Source: Luzula sylvatica (taxonomy: Eukaryota > Streptophyta > Magnoliopsida > Poales > Juncaceae). Taken from it: 64,000 bases of DNA. The notes under the pieces are model-generated. The model had not been told where the DNA came from, made no database searches, and saw only the letters and a program-made list of their open reading frames with translations. A program made the position numbers and the translations under genes. Where the stretch lies: contig OX326958.1 in assembly GCA_946800325.1 (NCBI GenBank), forward strand, positions 32,037,314 to 32,101,313, read 5' to 3'. Positions 1-10,788 of this stretch are shown piece after piece (positions within the stretch are counted from its first letter, which is position 1; the number at the start of each line of letters is the position of its first letter).

Positions 1-182
1 ACGTGTTTTTGGATCATTTGTATCGTATCTTTTACTACATAACTTTTCACCGAATTTCACAAACACTAAGAACGTTTGTTTTTCGATTCAAAACAAGATT
101 TTAACGCTTTGTGGAGTTCAAATAACGTGTTTTGAGATCATTTGTATCGTATCTTTTACTACATAAATTTTCACCAAATTTC

Positions 183-203
183 ACAAACACTAAGAAAGTT
201 TGT
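183..203. other. Dyad 1 in monomer: ACAAAC-N9-GTTTGT
   Basis: A 6-bp perfect inverted repeat, ACAAAC and GTTTGT, flanks nine bases (monomer positions 59-79). It is present in most monomers; the GTCTG class breaks it. It shares four bases with dyad 2, so only one of the two hairpins could form at a time. Confidence 0.75.
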
Positions 204-220
204 TTTTCGATTCAAAACAA
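200..220. other. Dyad 2 in monomer: TTGTTTT-N7-AAAACAA
   Basis: A 7-bp perfect inverted repeat, TTGTTTT and AAAACAA, flanks TCGATTC (monomer positions 76-96). It is intact in most monomers; TCGATAC variants change only the loop. Possible uses are a protein-binding site or a cruciform, but neither can be shown from sequence. Confidence 0.78.
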
Positions 221-1737
221 GATTTTAGCGCTTTGTGGAGTTCAAATAACGTGTTTTTAGATCATTTGTATCGTATCTTTTACTACATAACTTTTCACCA
301 AATTTCACAAACACTAAGAAAGTTTGTTTTTCGATTCAAAACAAGATTTTAACGCTTTGTGGAGTTAAAATAACGTGTTTTGAGATCATTTGTATCGTAT
401 CTTTTGAGTACATAACTTTTCACCAAATTTCACAAACACTAAGAAAGTCTGTTTTCCGATTCAAAACAAGATTTTAACGCTTTGAGGGGCTCAAATAACG
501 TGTTTTGAGATCATTTGTATCGTATCTTTTACTACATAACTTTTCACCAAATTTCACAAACACTAAGAAAGTTTGTTTTTCGATACAAAACAAGATTTTA
601 ACGCTTTGTGGAGTTCAAATAACGTGTTTTGAGATCATTTGTATCGTATCTTTTACTACATAAATTTTCACCAAATTTCACAAACACTAAGAAAGTTTGT
701 TTTTCGATTCAAAACAAGATTTTAGCGCTTTGTGGAGTTCAAATAACGTGTTTTTAGATCATTTGTATCGTATCTTTTACTACATAACTTTTCACCAAAT
801 TTCACATACACTAAGAAAGTTTGTTTTTCGATTCAAAACAAGATTTTAACGCTTTGTGGAGTTCAAATAACGTGTTCTGAGATCATTTGTATCGTATCTT
901 TTACTACATAACTTTTCACCAAATTTCACAAATACTAAGAAAGTTTGTTTTTCGATTCAAAACAAGATTTTAACGCTTTGTGGAGTTCAAATAACGTGTT
1001 TTGAGATCATTTGTGTCGTACCTTTTACTACATAACTTTTCACCAAATTTCACAAACAGTAAGAAAGTTTGTTTTTCGATTCAAAACAAGATTTTAACGC
1101 TTTGAGGAGTTCAAATAACGTGTTTTTAGATCATTTGTATCGTATCTTTTACTACATAACTTTTCACCAAATTTCACAAACACTAAGAAAGTTTGTTTTT
1201 CGATTCAAAACAAGATTTTAACGCTTTGTGGAGTTCAAATAACGTGTTTTGAGATCATTTGTGTCGTACCTTTTACTACATAACTTTTCACCAAATTTCA
1301 CAAACACTAAGAAAGTTTGTTTTTCGATTCAAAACAAGATTTTAACGCTTTGTGGAGTTCAAATAACGTGTTTTGAGATCATTTGTGTCGTACCTTTTAC
1401 TACATAACTTTTCACCAAATTTCACAAACACTAAGAAAGTTTGTTTTTCGATTCAAAACAAGATTTTAGCGCTTTGTGGAGTTCAAATAACGTGTTTTTA
1501 GATCATTTGTATCGTATCTTTTACTACATAACTTTTCACCAAATTTCACATACACTAAGAAAGTTTGTTTTTCGATTCAAAACAAGATTTTAACGCTTTG
1601 TGGAGTTCAAATAACGTGTTCTGAGATCATTTGTATCGTATCTTTTACTACATAACTTTTCACCAAATTTCACAAATACTAAGAAAGTTTGTTTTTCGAT
1701 TCAAAACAAGATTTTAACGCTTTGTGGAGTTCAAATA

Positions 1738-1860
1738 ACGTGTTTTAGATCATTTGTATCGTATATTTTACTACATAACTTTTCACCAAATTTCACAAAC
1801 ACTAAGAAAGTTTGTTTTTCGATTCAAAACAAGATTTTTGCGCTTTGTGGAGTTCAAATA
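1738..1860 (+). repeat. Example monomer, 123 bp, GTTTTAG class
   Basis: This monomer is one base shorter than the norm because ACGTGTTTTAGATC has lost a base relative to ACGTGTTTTGAGATC or ACGTGTTTTTAGATC. It ends in GATTTTTGCGCTTTG. It is position 1 of HOR A as defined here and is followed by an ACTTG-starting monomer. Sub-variants exist: TATCGTATATTTT in HOR A copies at 1,738-7,688, TATCATATC in family C (first at 2,978), and ACGAGTTTTAG at 18,856, 33,252 and 37,966. Confidence 0.95.
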
Positions 1861-1984
1861 ACTTGTTTTGAGATCATTTGTATCGTATCTTTTACTACAT
1901 AACTTTTCACCAAATTTCACAAACACTAAGAAAGTTTGTTTTTCGATTCAAAACAAGATTTTAAAGCTTTGTGGAGTTCAAATA
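1861..1984 (+). repeat. Example monomer, 124 bp, ACTTG/AAGCTT class
   Basis: This monomer begins ACTTG rather than ACGTG, losing a CpG, and has GATTTTAAAGCTTTG near its end, creating an AAGCTT (HindIII-type) site. It follows the 123-bp monomer in HOR A and in most family C units. It is present about once per higher-order unit, so it is a convenient periodicity marker. Confidence 0.95.
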
Positions 1985-3348
1985 ACGTGTTCTGAGATCA
2001 TTTGTATCGTATCTTTTACTACATAACTTTTCACCAAATTTCACAAACACTAAGAAAGTTTGTTTTTCGATACAAAACAAGATTTTAACGCTTTGTGGAG
2101 TTCAAATAACGTGTTTTGAGATCATTTGTATCGTATCTTTTACTACATAAATTTTCACCAAATTTCACAAACACTAAGAAAGTTTGTTTTTCGATTCAAA
2201 ACAAGATTTTAGCGCTTTGTGGAGTTCAAATAACGTGTTTTTAGATCATTTGTATCGTATCTTTTACTACATAACTTTTCACCAAATTTCACAAACACTA
2301 AGAAAGTTTGTTTTTCGATTCAAAACAAGATTTTTGCGCTTTGTGGCGTTCAAATAACGTGTTTTGAGATCATTTGTATCGTATCTTTTGAGTACATAAC
2401 TTTTCACCAAATTTCACAAACACTAAGAAAGTCTGTTTTCCGATTCAAAACAAGATTTTAACGCTTTGAGGAGCTCAAATAACGTGTTTTGAGATCATTT
2501 GTATCGTATCTTTTACTACATAACTTTTCACCAAATTTCACAAACACTAAGAAAGTTTGTTTTTCGATACAAAACAAGATTTTAACGCTTTGTGGAGTTC
2601 AAATAACGTGTTTTGAGATCATTTGTATCGTATCTTTTACTACATAAATTTTCACCAAATTTCACAAACACTAAGAAAGTTTGTTTTTCGATTCAAAACA
2701 AGATTTTAGCGCTTTGTGGAGTTCAAATAACGTGTTTTTGGATCATTTGTATCGTATCTTTTACTACATAACTTTTCACCAAATTTCACATACACTAAGA
2801 AAGTTTGTTTTTCGATTCAAAACAAGATTTTAACGCTTTGTGGAGTTCAAATAACGTGTTCTGAGATCATTTGTATCGTATCTTTTACTACATAACTTTT
2901 CACCAAATTTCACAAATACTAAGAAAGTTTGTTTTTCGATTCAAAACAAGATTTTAACGCTTTGTGGAGTTCAAATAACGTGTTTTAGATCATTTGTATC
3001 ATATCTTTTACTACATAACTTTTCACCAAATTTCACAAACAATAAGAAAGTTTGTTTTTCGATTCAAAACAAGATTTTTGCGCTTTGTGGAGTTCAAATA
3101 ACTTGTTTTGAGATCATTTGTATCGTATCTTTTACTACATAACTTTTCACCAAATTTCACAAACACTAAGAAAGTTTGTTTTTCGATTCAAAACAAGATT
3201 TTAAAGCTTTGTGGAGTTCCAAAAACGTGTTCTGAGATCATTTGTATCGTATCTTTTACTACATAACTTTTGACCAAATTTCACAAACACTAAGAAAGTT
3301 TGTTTTTCGATTCAAAACAAGATTTTAACGCTTTGTGGAGTTCAAATA

Positions 3349-3720
3349 ACGTGTTCTGAGATCATTTGTATGGTATCTTTTACTACATAAATTTTCACCA
3401 AATTTCACAAACACTAAGAAAGTTTGTTTTTCGATTCAAAACAAGATTTTAACGCTTTGTGGAGTTCAAATAACGTGTTCTGAGATCATTTGTATGGTAT
3501 CTTTTACTACATAAATTTTCACCAAATTTCACAAACACTAAGAAAGTTTGTTTTTCGATTCAAAACAAGATTTTAACGCTTTGTGGAGTTCAAATAACGT
3601 GTTCTGAGATCATTTGTACGGTATCTTTTACTACATAAATTTTCACCAAATTTCACAAACACTAAGAAAGTTTGTTTTTCGATTCAAAACAAGATTTTAG
3701 CGCTTTGTGGAGTTCAAATA
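3349..3720 (+). repeat. Triplet of TATGGTATC monomers
   Basis: Three consecutive near-identical 124-bp monomers, each with GTTCTGAG, TATGGTATC and CATAAATTTT. The first two end AACGC and the third ends AGCGCT. A single-base private change (GTACGGTATC) lies in the third. It is one of eight such triplets in the left half of the window. Confidence 0.93.
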
Positions 3721-3842
3721 ACGTGTTTTTAGATCATTTGTATCGTATCTTTTACTACATAACTTTTCACCAAATTTCACAAACACTAAGAAAGTTTGTA
3801 TCGATTCAAAACAAGATTTTAACGCTTTGTGGAGTTCAAATA
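3721..3842 (+). repeat. Length-variant monomer, 122 bp
   Basis: This monomer is two bases short: AAAGTTTGTATCGATTC replaces AAAGTTTGTTTTTCGATTC at about 3,795-3,804. It is the only 122-bp monomer I noticed. The shift in frame lets a short open frame run through it (3,672-3,884), which explains that frame without invoking a gene. Confidence 0.88.
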
Positions 3843-4586
3843 ACGTGTTTTGAGATCATTTGTGTCGTACCTTTTACTACATAACTTTTCACCAAATTTC
3901 ACAAACACTAAGAAAGTTTGTTTTTCGATTCAAAACAAGATTTTAACGCTTTGAGGAGTTCAAATAACGTGTTTTTAGATCATTTGTATCGTATCTTTTA
4001 CTACATAACTTTTCACCAAATTTCACAAACACTAAGAAAGTTTGTTTTTCGATTCAAAACAAGATTTTAACGCTTTGTGGAGTTCAAATAACGTGTTTTG
4101 AGATCATTTGTGTCGTACCTTTTACTACATAACTTTTCACCAAATTTCACAAACACTAAGAAAGTTTGTTTTTCGATTCAAAACAAGATTTTAACGCTTT
4201 GAGGAGTTCAAATAACGTGTTTTTAGATCATTTGTATCGTATCTTTTACTACATAACTTTTCACCGAATTTCACAAACACTAAGAACGTTTGTTTTTCGA
4301 TTCAAAACAAGATTTTAACGCTTTGTGGAGTTCAAATAACGTGTTTTGAGATCATTTGTATCGTATCTTTTACTACATAAATTTTCACCAAATTTCACAA
4401 ACACTAAGAAAGTTTGTTTTTCGATTCAAAACAAGATTTTAGCGCTTTGTGGAGTTCAAATAACGTGTTTTTAGATCATTTGTATCGTATCTTTTACTAC
4501 ATAACTTTTCACCAAATTTCACAAACACTAAGAAAGTTTGTTTTTCGATTCAAAACAAGATTTTAACGCTTTGTGGAGTTCAAATA

Positions 4587-4711
4587 ACGTGTTTTGAGAT
4601 CATTTGTATCGTATCTTTTGAGTACATAACTTTTCACCAAATTTCACAAACACTAAGAAAGTCTGTTTTCCGATTCAAAACAAGATTTTAACGCTTTGAG
4701 GAGCTCAAATA
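4587..4711 (+). repeat. Example monomer, 125 bp, GAGTAC/GAGCTC class
   Basis: This monomer is one base longer than the norm because CTTTTGAGTACAT replaces CTTTTACTACAT. It also carries AAAGTCTGTTTTCCGATTC and ends in TTTGAGGAGCTCAAATA, which creates a GAGCTC (SacI-type) site. These variants travel together almost everywhere in the window, so they mark one lineage. It is the anchor monomer for HOR A position 6, HOR B positions 1 and 5, and the start of every family C unit. A sub-lineage at 10.4-40.1 kb has GTCTGTTGTCCG instead. Confidence 0.95.
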
Positions 4712-5207
4712 ACGTGTTTTGAGATCATTTGTATCGTATCTTTTACTACATAACTTTTCACCAAATTTCACAAACACTAAGAAAGTTTGTTTTTCGATAC
4801 AAAACAAGATTTTAACGCTTTGTGGAGTTCAAATAACGTGTTTTGAGATCATTTGTATCGTATCTTTTACTACATAAATTTTCACCAAATTTCACAAACA
4901 CTAAGAAAGTTTGTTTTTCGATTCAAAACAAGATTTTAGCGCTTTGTGGAGTTCAAATAACGTGTTTTTAGATCATTTGTATCGTATCTTTTACTACATA
5001 ACTTTTCACCAAATTTCACATACACTAAGAAAGTTTGTTTTTCGATTCAAAACAAGATTTTAACGCTTTGTGGAGTTCAAATAACGTGTTCTGAGATCAT
5101 TTGTATCGTATCTTTTACTACATAACTTTTCACCAAATTTCACAAATACTAAGAAAGTTTGTTTTTCGATTCAAAACAAGATTTTAACGCTTTGTGGAGT
5201 TCAAATA

Positions 5208-6447
5208 ACGTGTTTTAGATCATTTGTATCGTATATTTTACTACATAACTTTTCACCAAATTTCACAAACACTAAGAAAGTTTGTTTTTCGATTCAAAAC
5301 AAGATTTTTGCGCTTTGTGGAGTTCAAATAACTTGTTTTGAGATCATTTGTATCGTATCTTTTACTACATAACTTTTCACCAAATTTCACAAACACTAAG
5401 AAAGTTTGTTTTTCGATTCAAAACAAGATTTTAAAGCTTTGTGGAGTTCAAATAACGTGTTCTGAGATCATTTGTATCGTATCTTTTACTACATAACTTT
5501 TCACCAAATTTCACAAACACTAAGAAAGTTTGTTTTTCGATACAAAACAAGATTTTAACGCTTTGTGGAGTTCAAATAACGTGTTTTGAGATCATTTGTA
5601 TCGTATCTTTTACTACATAAATTTTCACCAAATTTCACAAACACTAAGAAAGTTTGTTTTTCGATTCAAAACAAGATTTTAGCGCTTTGTGGAGTTCAAA
5701 TAACGTGTTTTTAGATCATTTCTATCGTATCTTTTACTACATAACTTTTCACCAAATTTCACAAACACTAAGAAAGTTTGTTTTTCGATTCAAAACAAGA
5801 TTTTTGCGCTTTGTGGAGTTCAAATAACGTGTTTTGAGATCATTTGTATCGTATCTTTTGAGTACATAACTTTTCACCAAATTTCACAAACACTAAGAAA
5901 GTCTGTTTTCCGATTCAAAACAAGATTTTAACGCTTTGAGGAGCTCAAATAACGTGTTTTGAGATCATTTGTATCGTATCTTTTACTACATAACTTTTCA
6001 CCAAATTTCACAAACACTAAGAAAGTTTGTTTTTCGATACAAAACAAGATTTTAACGCTTTGTGGAGTTCAAATAACGTGTTTTGAGATCATTTGTATCG
6101 TATCTTTTACTACATAAATTTTCACCAAATTTCACAAACACTAAGAAAGTTTGTTTTTCGATTCAAAACAAGATTTTAGCGCTTTGTGGAGTTCAAATAA
6201 CGTGTTTTTAGATCATTTGTATCGTATCTTTTACGACATAACTTTTCACCAAATTTCACATACACTAAGAAAGTTTGTTTTTCGATTCAAAACAAGATTT
6301 TAACGCTTTGTGGAGTTCAAATAACGTGTTCTGAGATCATTTGTATCGTATCTTTTACTACATAACTTTTCACCAAATTTCACAAATACTAAGAAAGTTT
6401 GTTTTTCGATTCAAAACAAGATTTTAACGCTTTGTGGAGTTCAAATA
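5208..6447 (+). repeat. HOR A copy, 1,240 bp
   Basis: This is the first of three consecutive HOR A copies. The 123-bp monomer with TATCGTATATTTT starts it and the next copy starts exactly 1,240 bp later. Monomer order is as in the copy at 1,738-2,977. A private TTTCTATCGTATC occurs near 5,720. Confidence 0.95.
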
Positions 6448-7687
6448 ACGTGTTTTAGATCATTTGTATCGTATATTTTACTACATAACTTTTCACCAAA
6501 TTTCACAAACACTAAGAAAGTTTGTTTTTCGATTCAAAACAAGATTTTTGCGCTTTGTGGAGTTCAAATAACTTGTTTTGAGATCATTTGTATCGTATCT
6601 TTTACTACATAACTTTTCACCAAATTTCACAAACACTAAGAAAGTTTGTTTTTCGATTCAAAACAAGATTTTAAAGCTTTGTGGAGTTCAAATAACGTGT
6701 TCTGAGATCATTTGTATCGTATCTTTTACTACATAACTTTTCACCAAATTTCACAAACACTAAGAAAGTTTGTTTTTCGATACAAAACAAGATTTTAACG
6801 CTTTGTGGAGTTCAAATAACGTGTTTTGAGATCATTTGTATCGTATCTTTTACTACATAAATTTTCACCAAATTTCACAAACACTAAGAAAGTTTGTTTT
6901 TCGATTCAAAACAAGATTTTAGCGCTTTGTGGAGTTCAAATAACGTGTTTTTAGATCATTTGTATCGTATCTTTTACTACATAACTTTTCACCAAATTTC
7001 ACAAACACTAAGAAAGTTTGTTTTTCGATTCAAAACAAGATTTTTGCGCTTTGTGGAGTTCAAATAACGTGTTTTGAGATCATTTGTATCGTATCTTTTG
7101 AGTACATAACTTTTCACCAAATTTCACAAACACTAAGAAAGTCTGTTTTCCGATTCAAAACAAGATTTTAACGCTTTGAGGAGCTCAAATAACGTGTTTT
7201 GAGATCATTTGTATCGTATCTTTTACTACATAACTTTTCACCAAATTTCACAAACACTAAGAAAGTTTGTTTTTCGATACAAAACAAGATTTTAACGCTT
7301 TGTGGAGTTCAAATAACGTGTTTTGAGATCATTTGTATCGTATCTTTTACTACATAAATTTTCACCAAATTTCACAAACACTAAGAAAGTTTGTTTTTCG
7401 ATTCAAAACAAGATTTTAGCGCTTTGTGGAGTTCAAATAACGTGTTTTTAGATCATTTGTATCGTATCTTTTACGACATAACTTTTCACCAAATTTCACA
7501 TACACTAAGAAAGTTTGTTTTTCGATTCAAAACAAGATTTTAACGCTTTGTGGAGTTCAAATAACGTGTTCTGAGATTATTTGTATCGTATCTTTTACTA
7601 CATAACTTTTCACCAAATTTCACAAATACTAAGAAAGTTTGTTTTTCGATTCAAAACAAGATTTTAACGCTTTGTGGAGTTCAAATA
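6448..7687 (+). repeat. HOR A copy, 1,240 bp
   Basis: This is the second consecutive HOR A copy, in the same ten-monomer order. CTTTTACGACAT in the CACATAC monomer (near 7,474) also occurs in the preceding copy (near 6,234), so this change spread between adjacent units. A private GAGATTATTTG lies near 7,576. Confidence 0.95.
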
Positions 7688-8927
7688 ACGTGTTTTAGAT
7701 CATTTGTATCGTATATTTTACTACATAACTTTTCACCAAATTTCACAAACACTAAGAAAGTTTGTTTTTCGATTCAAAACAAGATTTTTGCGCTTTGTGG
7801 AGTTCAAATAACTTGTTTTGAGATCATTTGTATCGTATCTTTTACTACATAACTTTTCACCAAATTTCACAAACACTAAGAAAGTTTGTTTTTCGATTCA
7901 AAACAAGATTTTAAAGCTTTGTGGAGTTCAAATAACGTGTTCTGAGATCATTTGTATCGTATCTTTTACTACATAACTTTTCACCAAATTTCACAAACAC
8001 TAAGAAAGTTTGTTTTTCGATACAAAACAAGATTTTAACGCTTTGTGGAGTTCAAATAACGTGTTTTGAGATCATTTGTATGGTATCTTTTACTACATAA
8101 ATTTTCACCAAATTTCACAAACACTAAGAAAGTTTGTTTTTCGATTCAAAACAAGATTTTAGCGCTTTGTGGAGTTCAAATAACGTGTTTTTAGATCATT
8201 TGTATCGTATCTTTTACTACATAACTTTTCACCAAATTTCACAAACACTAAGAAAGTTTGTTTTTCGATTCAAAACAAGATTTTTGCGCTTTGTGGAGTT
8301 CAAATAACGTGTTTTGAGATCATTTGTATCGTATCTTTTGAGTACATAACTTTTCACCAAATTTCACAAACACTAAGAAAGTCTGTTTTCCGATTCAAAA
8401 CAAGATTTTAACGCTTTGAGGAGCTCAAATAACGTGTTTTGAGATCATTTGTATCGTATCTTTTACTACATAACTTTTCACCAAATTTCACAAACACTAA
8501 GAAAGTTTGTTTTTCGATACAAAACAAGATTTTAACGCTTTGTGGAGTTCAAATAACGTGTTTTGAGATCATTTGTATCGTATCTTTTACTACATAAATT
8601 TTCACCAAATTTCACAAACACTAAGAAAGTTTGTTTTTCGATTGAAAACAAGATTTTAGCGCTTTGTGGAGTTCAAATAACGTGTTTTTAGATCATTTGT
8701 ATCGTATCTTTTACTACATAACTTTTCACCAAATTTCACATACACTAAGAAAGTTTGTTTTTCGATTCAAAACCAGATTTTAACGCTTTGTGGAGTTCAA
8801 ATAACGTGTTCTGAGATCATTTGTATCGTATCTTTTACTACATAACTTTTCACCAAATTTCACAAATACTAAGAAAGTTTGTTTTTCGATTCAAAACAAG
8901 ATTTTAACGCTTTGTGGAGTTCAAATA
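7688..8927 (+). repeat. HOR A copy, 1,240 bp
   Basis: This is the third consecutive HOR A copy. It is followed at 8,928 by the family C form of the 123-bp monomer (TATCATATC), so the transition from A to C happens in register. The GAGTAC monomer of this copy, at 8,307, is the anchor of the first family C unit, so the two families share five monomers here. Confidence 0.94.
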
Positions 8928-9298
8928 ACGTGTTTTAGATCATTTGTATCATATCTTTTACTACATAACTTTTCACCAAATTTCACAAACAATAAGAAAG
9001 TTTGTTTTTCGATTCAAAACAAGATTTTTGCGCATTGTGGAGTTCAAATAACTTGTTTTGAGATCATTTGTATCGTATCTTTTACTACATAACTTTTCAC
9101 CAAATTTCACAAACACTAAGAAAGTTTGTTTTTCGATTCAAAACAAGATTTTAAAGCTTTGTGGAGTTCAAAAAACGTGTTCTGAGATCATTTGTATCGT
9201 ATCTTTTACTACATAACTTTTGACCAAATTTCACAAACACTAAGAAAGTTTGTTTTTCGATTCAAAACAAGATTTTAACGCTTTGTGGAGTTCAAATA

Positions 9299-9670
9299 AC
9301 GTGTTCTGAGATCATTTGTATGGTATCTTTTACTACATAAATTTTCACCAAATTTCACAAACACTAAGAAAGTTTGTTTTTCGATTCAAAACAAGATTTT
9401 AACGCTTTGTGGAGTTCAAATAACGTGTTCTGAGATCATTTGTATGGTATCTTTTACTACATAAATTTTCACCAAATTTCACAAACACTAAGAAAGTTTG
9501 TTTTTCGATTCAAAACAAGATTTTAACGCTTTGTGGAGTTCAAATAACGTGTTCTGAGATCATTTGTATGGTATCTTTTACTACATAAATTTTCACCAAA
9601 TTTCACAAACACTAAGAAAGTTTGTTTTTCGATTCAAAACAAGATTTTAGCGCTTTGTGGAGTTCAAATA
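9299..9670 (+). repeat. Triplet of TATGGTATC monomers
   Basis: The same three-monomer block as at 3,349-3,720. Further copies lie at 11,781-12,152, 15,629-16,000, 20,715-21,086, 26,177-26,548, 30,025-30,396 and 35,111-35,482. From 20,715 the second monomer of some copies carries CACAAAGAAAG. Right of 37.4 kb the block is reduced to one monomer per unit. Confidence 0.93.
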
Positions 9671-9918
9671 ACGTGTTTTTAGATCATTTGTATCGTATCT
9701 TTTACTACATAACTTTTCACCAAATTTCACAAACACTAAGAAAGTTTGTTTTTCGATTCAAAACAAGATTTTAACGCTTTGTGGAGTTCAAATAACGTGT
9801 TTTGAGATCATTTGTGTCGTATCTTTTACTACATAACTTTTCACCAAATTTCACAAACACTAAGAAAGTTTGTTTTTCGATTCAAAACAAGATTTTAACG
9901 CTTTGAGGAGTTCAAATA

Positions 9919-10042
9919 ACGTGTTTTTAGATCATTTGTATCGTATCTTTTACAACATAACTTTTCACCGAATTTCACAAACACTAAGAAAGTTTGTTTT
10001 TCGATTAAAAACAAGATTTTAACGTTTTGATGATTTCAATTA
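9919..10042 (+). repeat. Divergent 'Z' monomer, 124 bp, GATGATTTC class
   Basis: This is the most divergent monomer class that I can follow. It has CTTTTACAACAT, CACCGAATTTCAC, CGATTAAAAACAAG and a divergent 3' end, ACGTTTTGATGATTTCAATT, in place of ACGCTTTGTGGAGTTCAAAT. I counted 16 copies by eye, with this 3' end near 10.03, 12.51, 16.23, 16.61, 21.45, 26.91, 30.63, 31.00, 35.84, 39.56, 40.93, 53.71, 56.69, 59.67, 61.65 and 62.15 kb. It is absent from 1-9.9 kb and from about 41-53.6 kb, so it separates families C and D from HORs A and B. Confidence 0.93.
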
Positions 10043-10788
10043 ACGTGTTTTTAGATCATTTGTATCGTATCTTTTACTACATAACTTTTCACCAAATTTC
10101 ACAAACACTAAGAAAGTTTGTTTTTCGATTCAAAACAAGATTTTAGCGCTTTGTGGAGTTCAAATAACGTGTTTTGAGATCATTTGTATCGTATCTTTTA
10201 CTACATAACTTTTCACCAAATTTCACAAACACTAAGAAAGTTTGTTTTTCGATTCAAAACAAGATTTTAACGCTTTGTGGAGTTCAAATAACGTGTTCTG
10301 AGATCATTTGTATCGTATCTTTTACTACATAACTTTTCACCAAATTTCACAAACACTAAGAAAGTTTGTTTTTCGATTCAAAACAAGATTTTAACGCTTT
10401 GAGGAGTTCAAATAACGTGTTATTAGATCATTTGTATCGTATCTTTTGAGTACATAACTTTTCACCAAATTTCACAAACACTAAGAAAGTCTGTTGTCCG
10501 ATTCAAAACAAGATTTTAACGCTTTGAGGAGCTCAAATAACGTGTTTTGAGATCATTTGTATCGTATCTTATACTACATAACTTTTCACCAAATTTCACA
10601 AACACTAAGAAAGTCTGTTTTTCGATACAAAACAAGATTTTAACGCTTTGAGGAGTTCAAATAACGTGTTTTGAGATTATTTCTATCATAACTTTTAACT
10701 ACATAACTTTTCACCACATTTCACAAACACTAAGAAAGTTTGTTTTTCGATTCAAAACAAGATTTTTGCGCTTTGTGGAGTTCAAATA

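Larger units (their letters stand above)
125..248 (+). repeat. Example monomer, 124 bp, AGCGCT class
   Basis: This is a representative 124-bp monomer. Its markers are GTTTTGAG near the start, CATAAATTTT instead of the usual CATAACTTTT, and TTTAGCGCTTT near the end. The AGCGCT six-mer is a restriction site (AfeI type). In HOR A this class appears twice per unit (monomers 4 and 8), each time followed by a GTTTTTAG monomer. It also carries two overlapping dyads, at 183-203 and 200-220. Confidence 0.95.
1..1737 (+). repeat. Mixed satellite monomers, partial HOR A at left edge
   Basis: These are fourteen monomers. Bases 1-993 match 4,215-5,207 at an offset of 4,214 bp; a shared marker is CACCGAATTTCACAAACACTAAGAACG in the first monomer of each. 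From the GAGTAC monomer at 373 the order follows HOR A positions 6-10. From 994 the order departs into GTGTCGTACC monomers (994, 1,242, 1,366) before rejoining the CACATAC and CACAAATAC monomers at 1,490 and 1,614. No gene is present. Confidence 0.85.
1738..2977 (+). repeat. HOR A copy, 10 monomers, 1,240 bp
   Basis: Monomer order: 1, 123-bp GTTTTAG with TTTTTGCGC; 2, ACTTG with AAAGCTTTG; 3, GTTCTGAG with CGATAC; 4, CATAAATTTT with AGCGCT; 5, GTTTTTAG with TTTTTGCGC; 6, 125-bp GAGTAC with GAGCTC; 7, CGATAC; 8, CATAAATTTT with AGCGCT; 9, GTTTTTAG with CACATAC; 10, GTTCTGAG with CACAAATAC. The 123- and 125-bp monomers cancel, giving exactly 10 x 124 bp. This copy has a private TGTGGCGTTC change near 2,345 and GTTTTTGGATC near 2,740. 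Confidence 0.92.
2357..4586 (+). repeat. Family C fragment inside HOR A territory
   Basis: From the GAGTAC anchor at 2,357 this stretch tracks family C unit 1 (anchor 8,307) at an offset of 5,950 bp. Shared features are the TATCATATC 123-bp monomer (2,978 and 8,928), an ACTTG monomer, a TTTTGACCAAAT monomer, and three consecutive TATGGTATC monomers (3,349 and 9,299). It departs after about 3.8 kb into GTGTCGTACC and GTTTTTAG monomers and re-enters the 1-990-like sequence at 4,215. It overlaps the end of the HOR A copy above because anchor and HOR frames differ. Confidence 0.85.
8307..10788 (+). repeat. Family C unit 1, 20 monomers, 2,482 bp
   Basis: From the GAGTAC anchor the order is: CGATAC, AGCGCT, CACATAC, CACAAATAC, 123-bp TATCATATC, ACTTG, GACCAAAT, three TATGGTATC monomers, GTTTTTAG, GTGTCGTATC, Z monomer, GTTTTTAG with AGCGCT, GTTTTGAG, GTTCTGAG, GTTATTAG with GAGTAC and GTCTGTTGTCCG, CGATAC, and the GATTATTTC 125-bp monomer. 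The next unit repeats this at +2,482 bp. The last monomer here (10,664-10,788) is a hybrid ending in TTTTTGCGC, which places a new GAGTAC anchor right after it. Confidence 0.92.

Noticed and set aside
205..221. CENP-B box
   Set aside because: TTTCGATTCAAAACAAG matches the left part of the box (TTCG, then A after four bases) but lacks the right-hand CGGG in the monomers examined, so it is at most a half-match.
3672..3884. 70-codon open frame as a gene
   Set aside because: It starts TTG, lies entirely in satellite monomers, and exists only because of the 2-bp deletion near 3,797.
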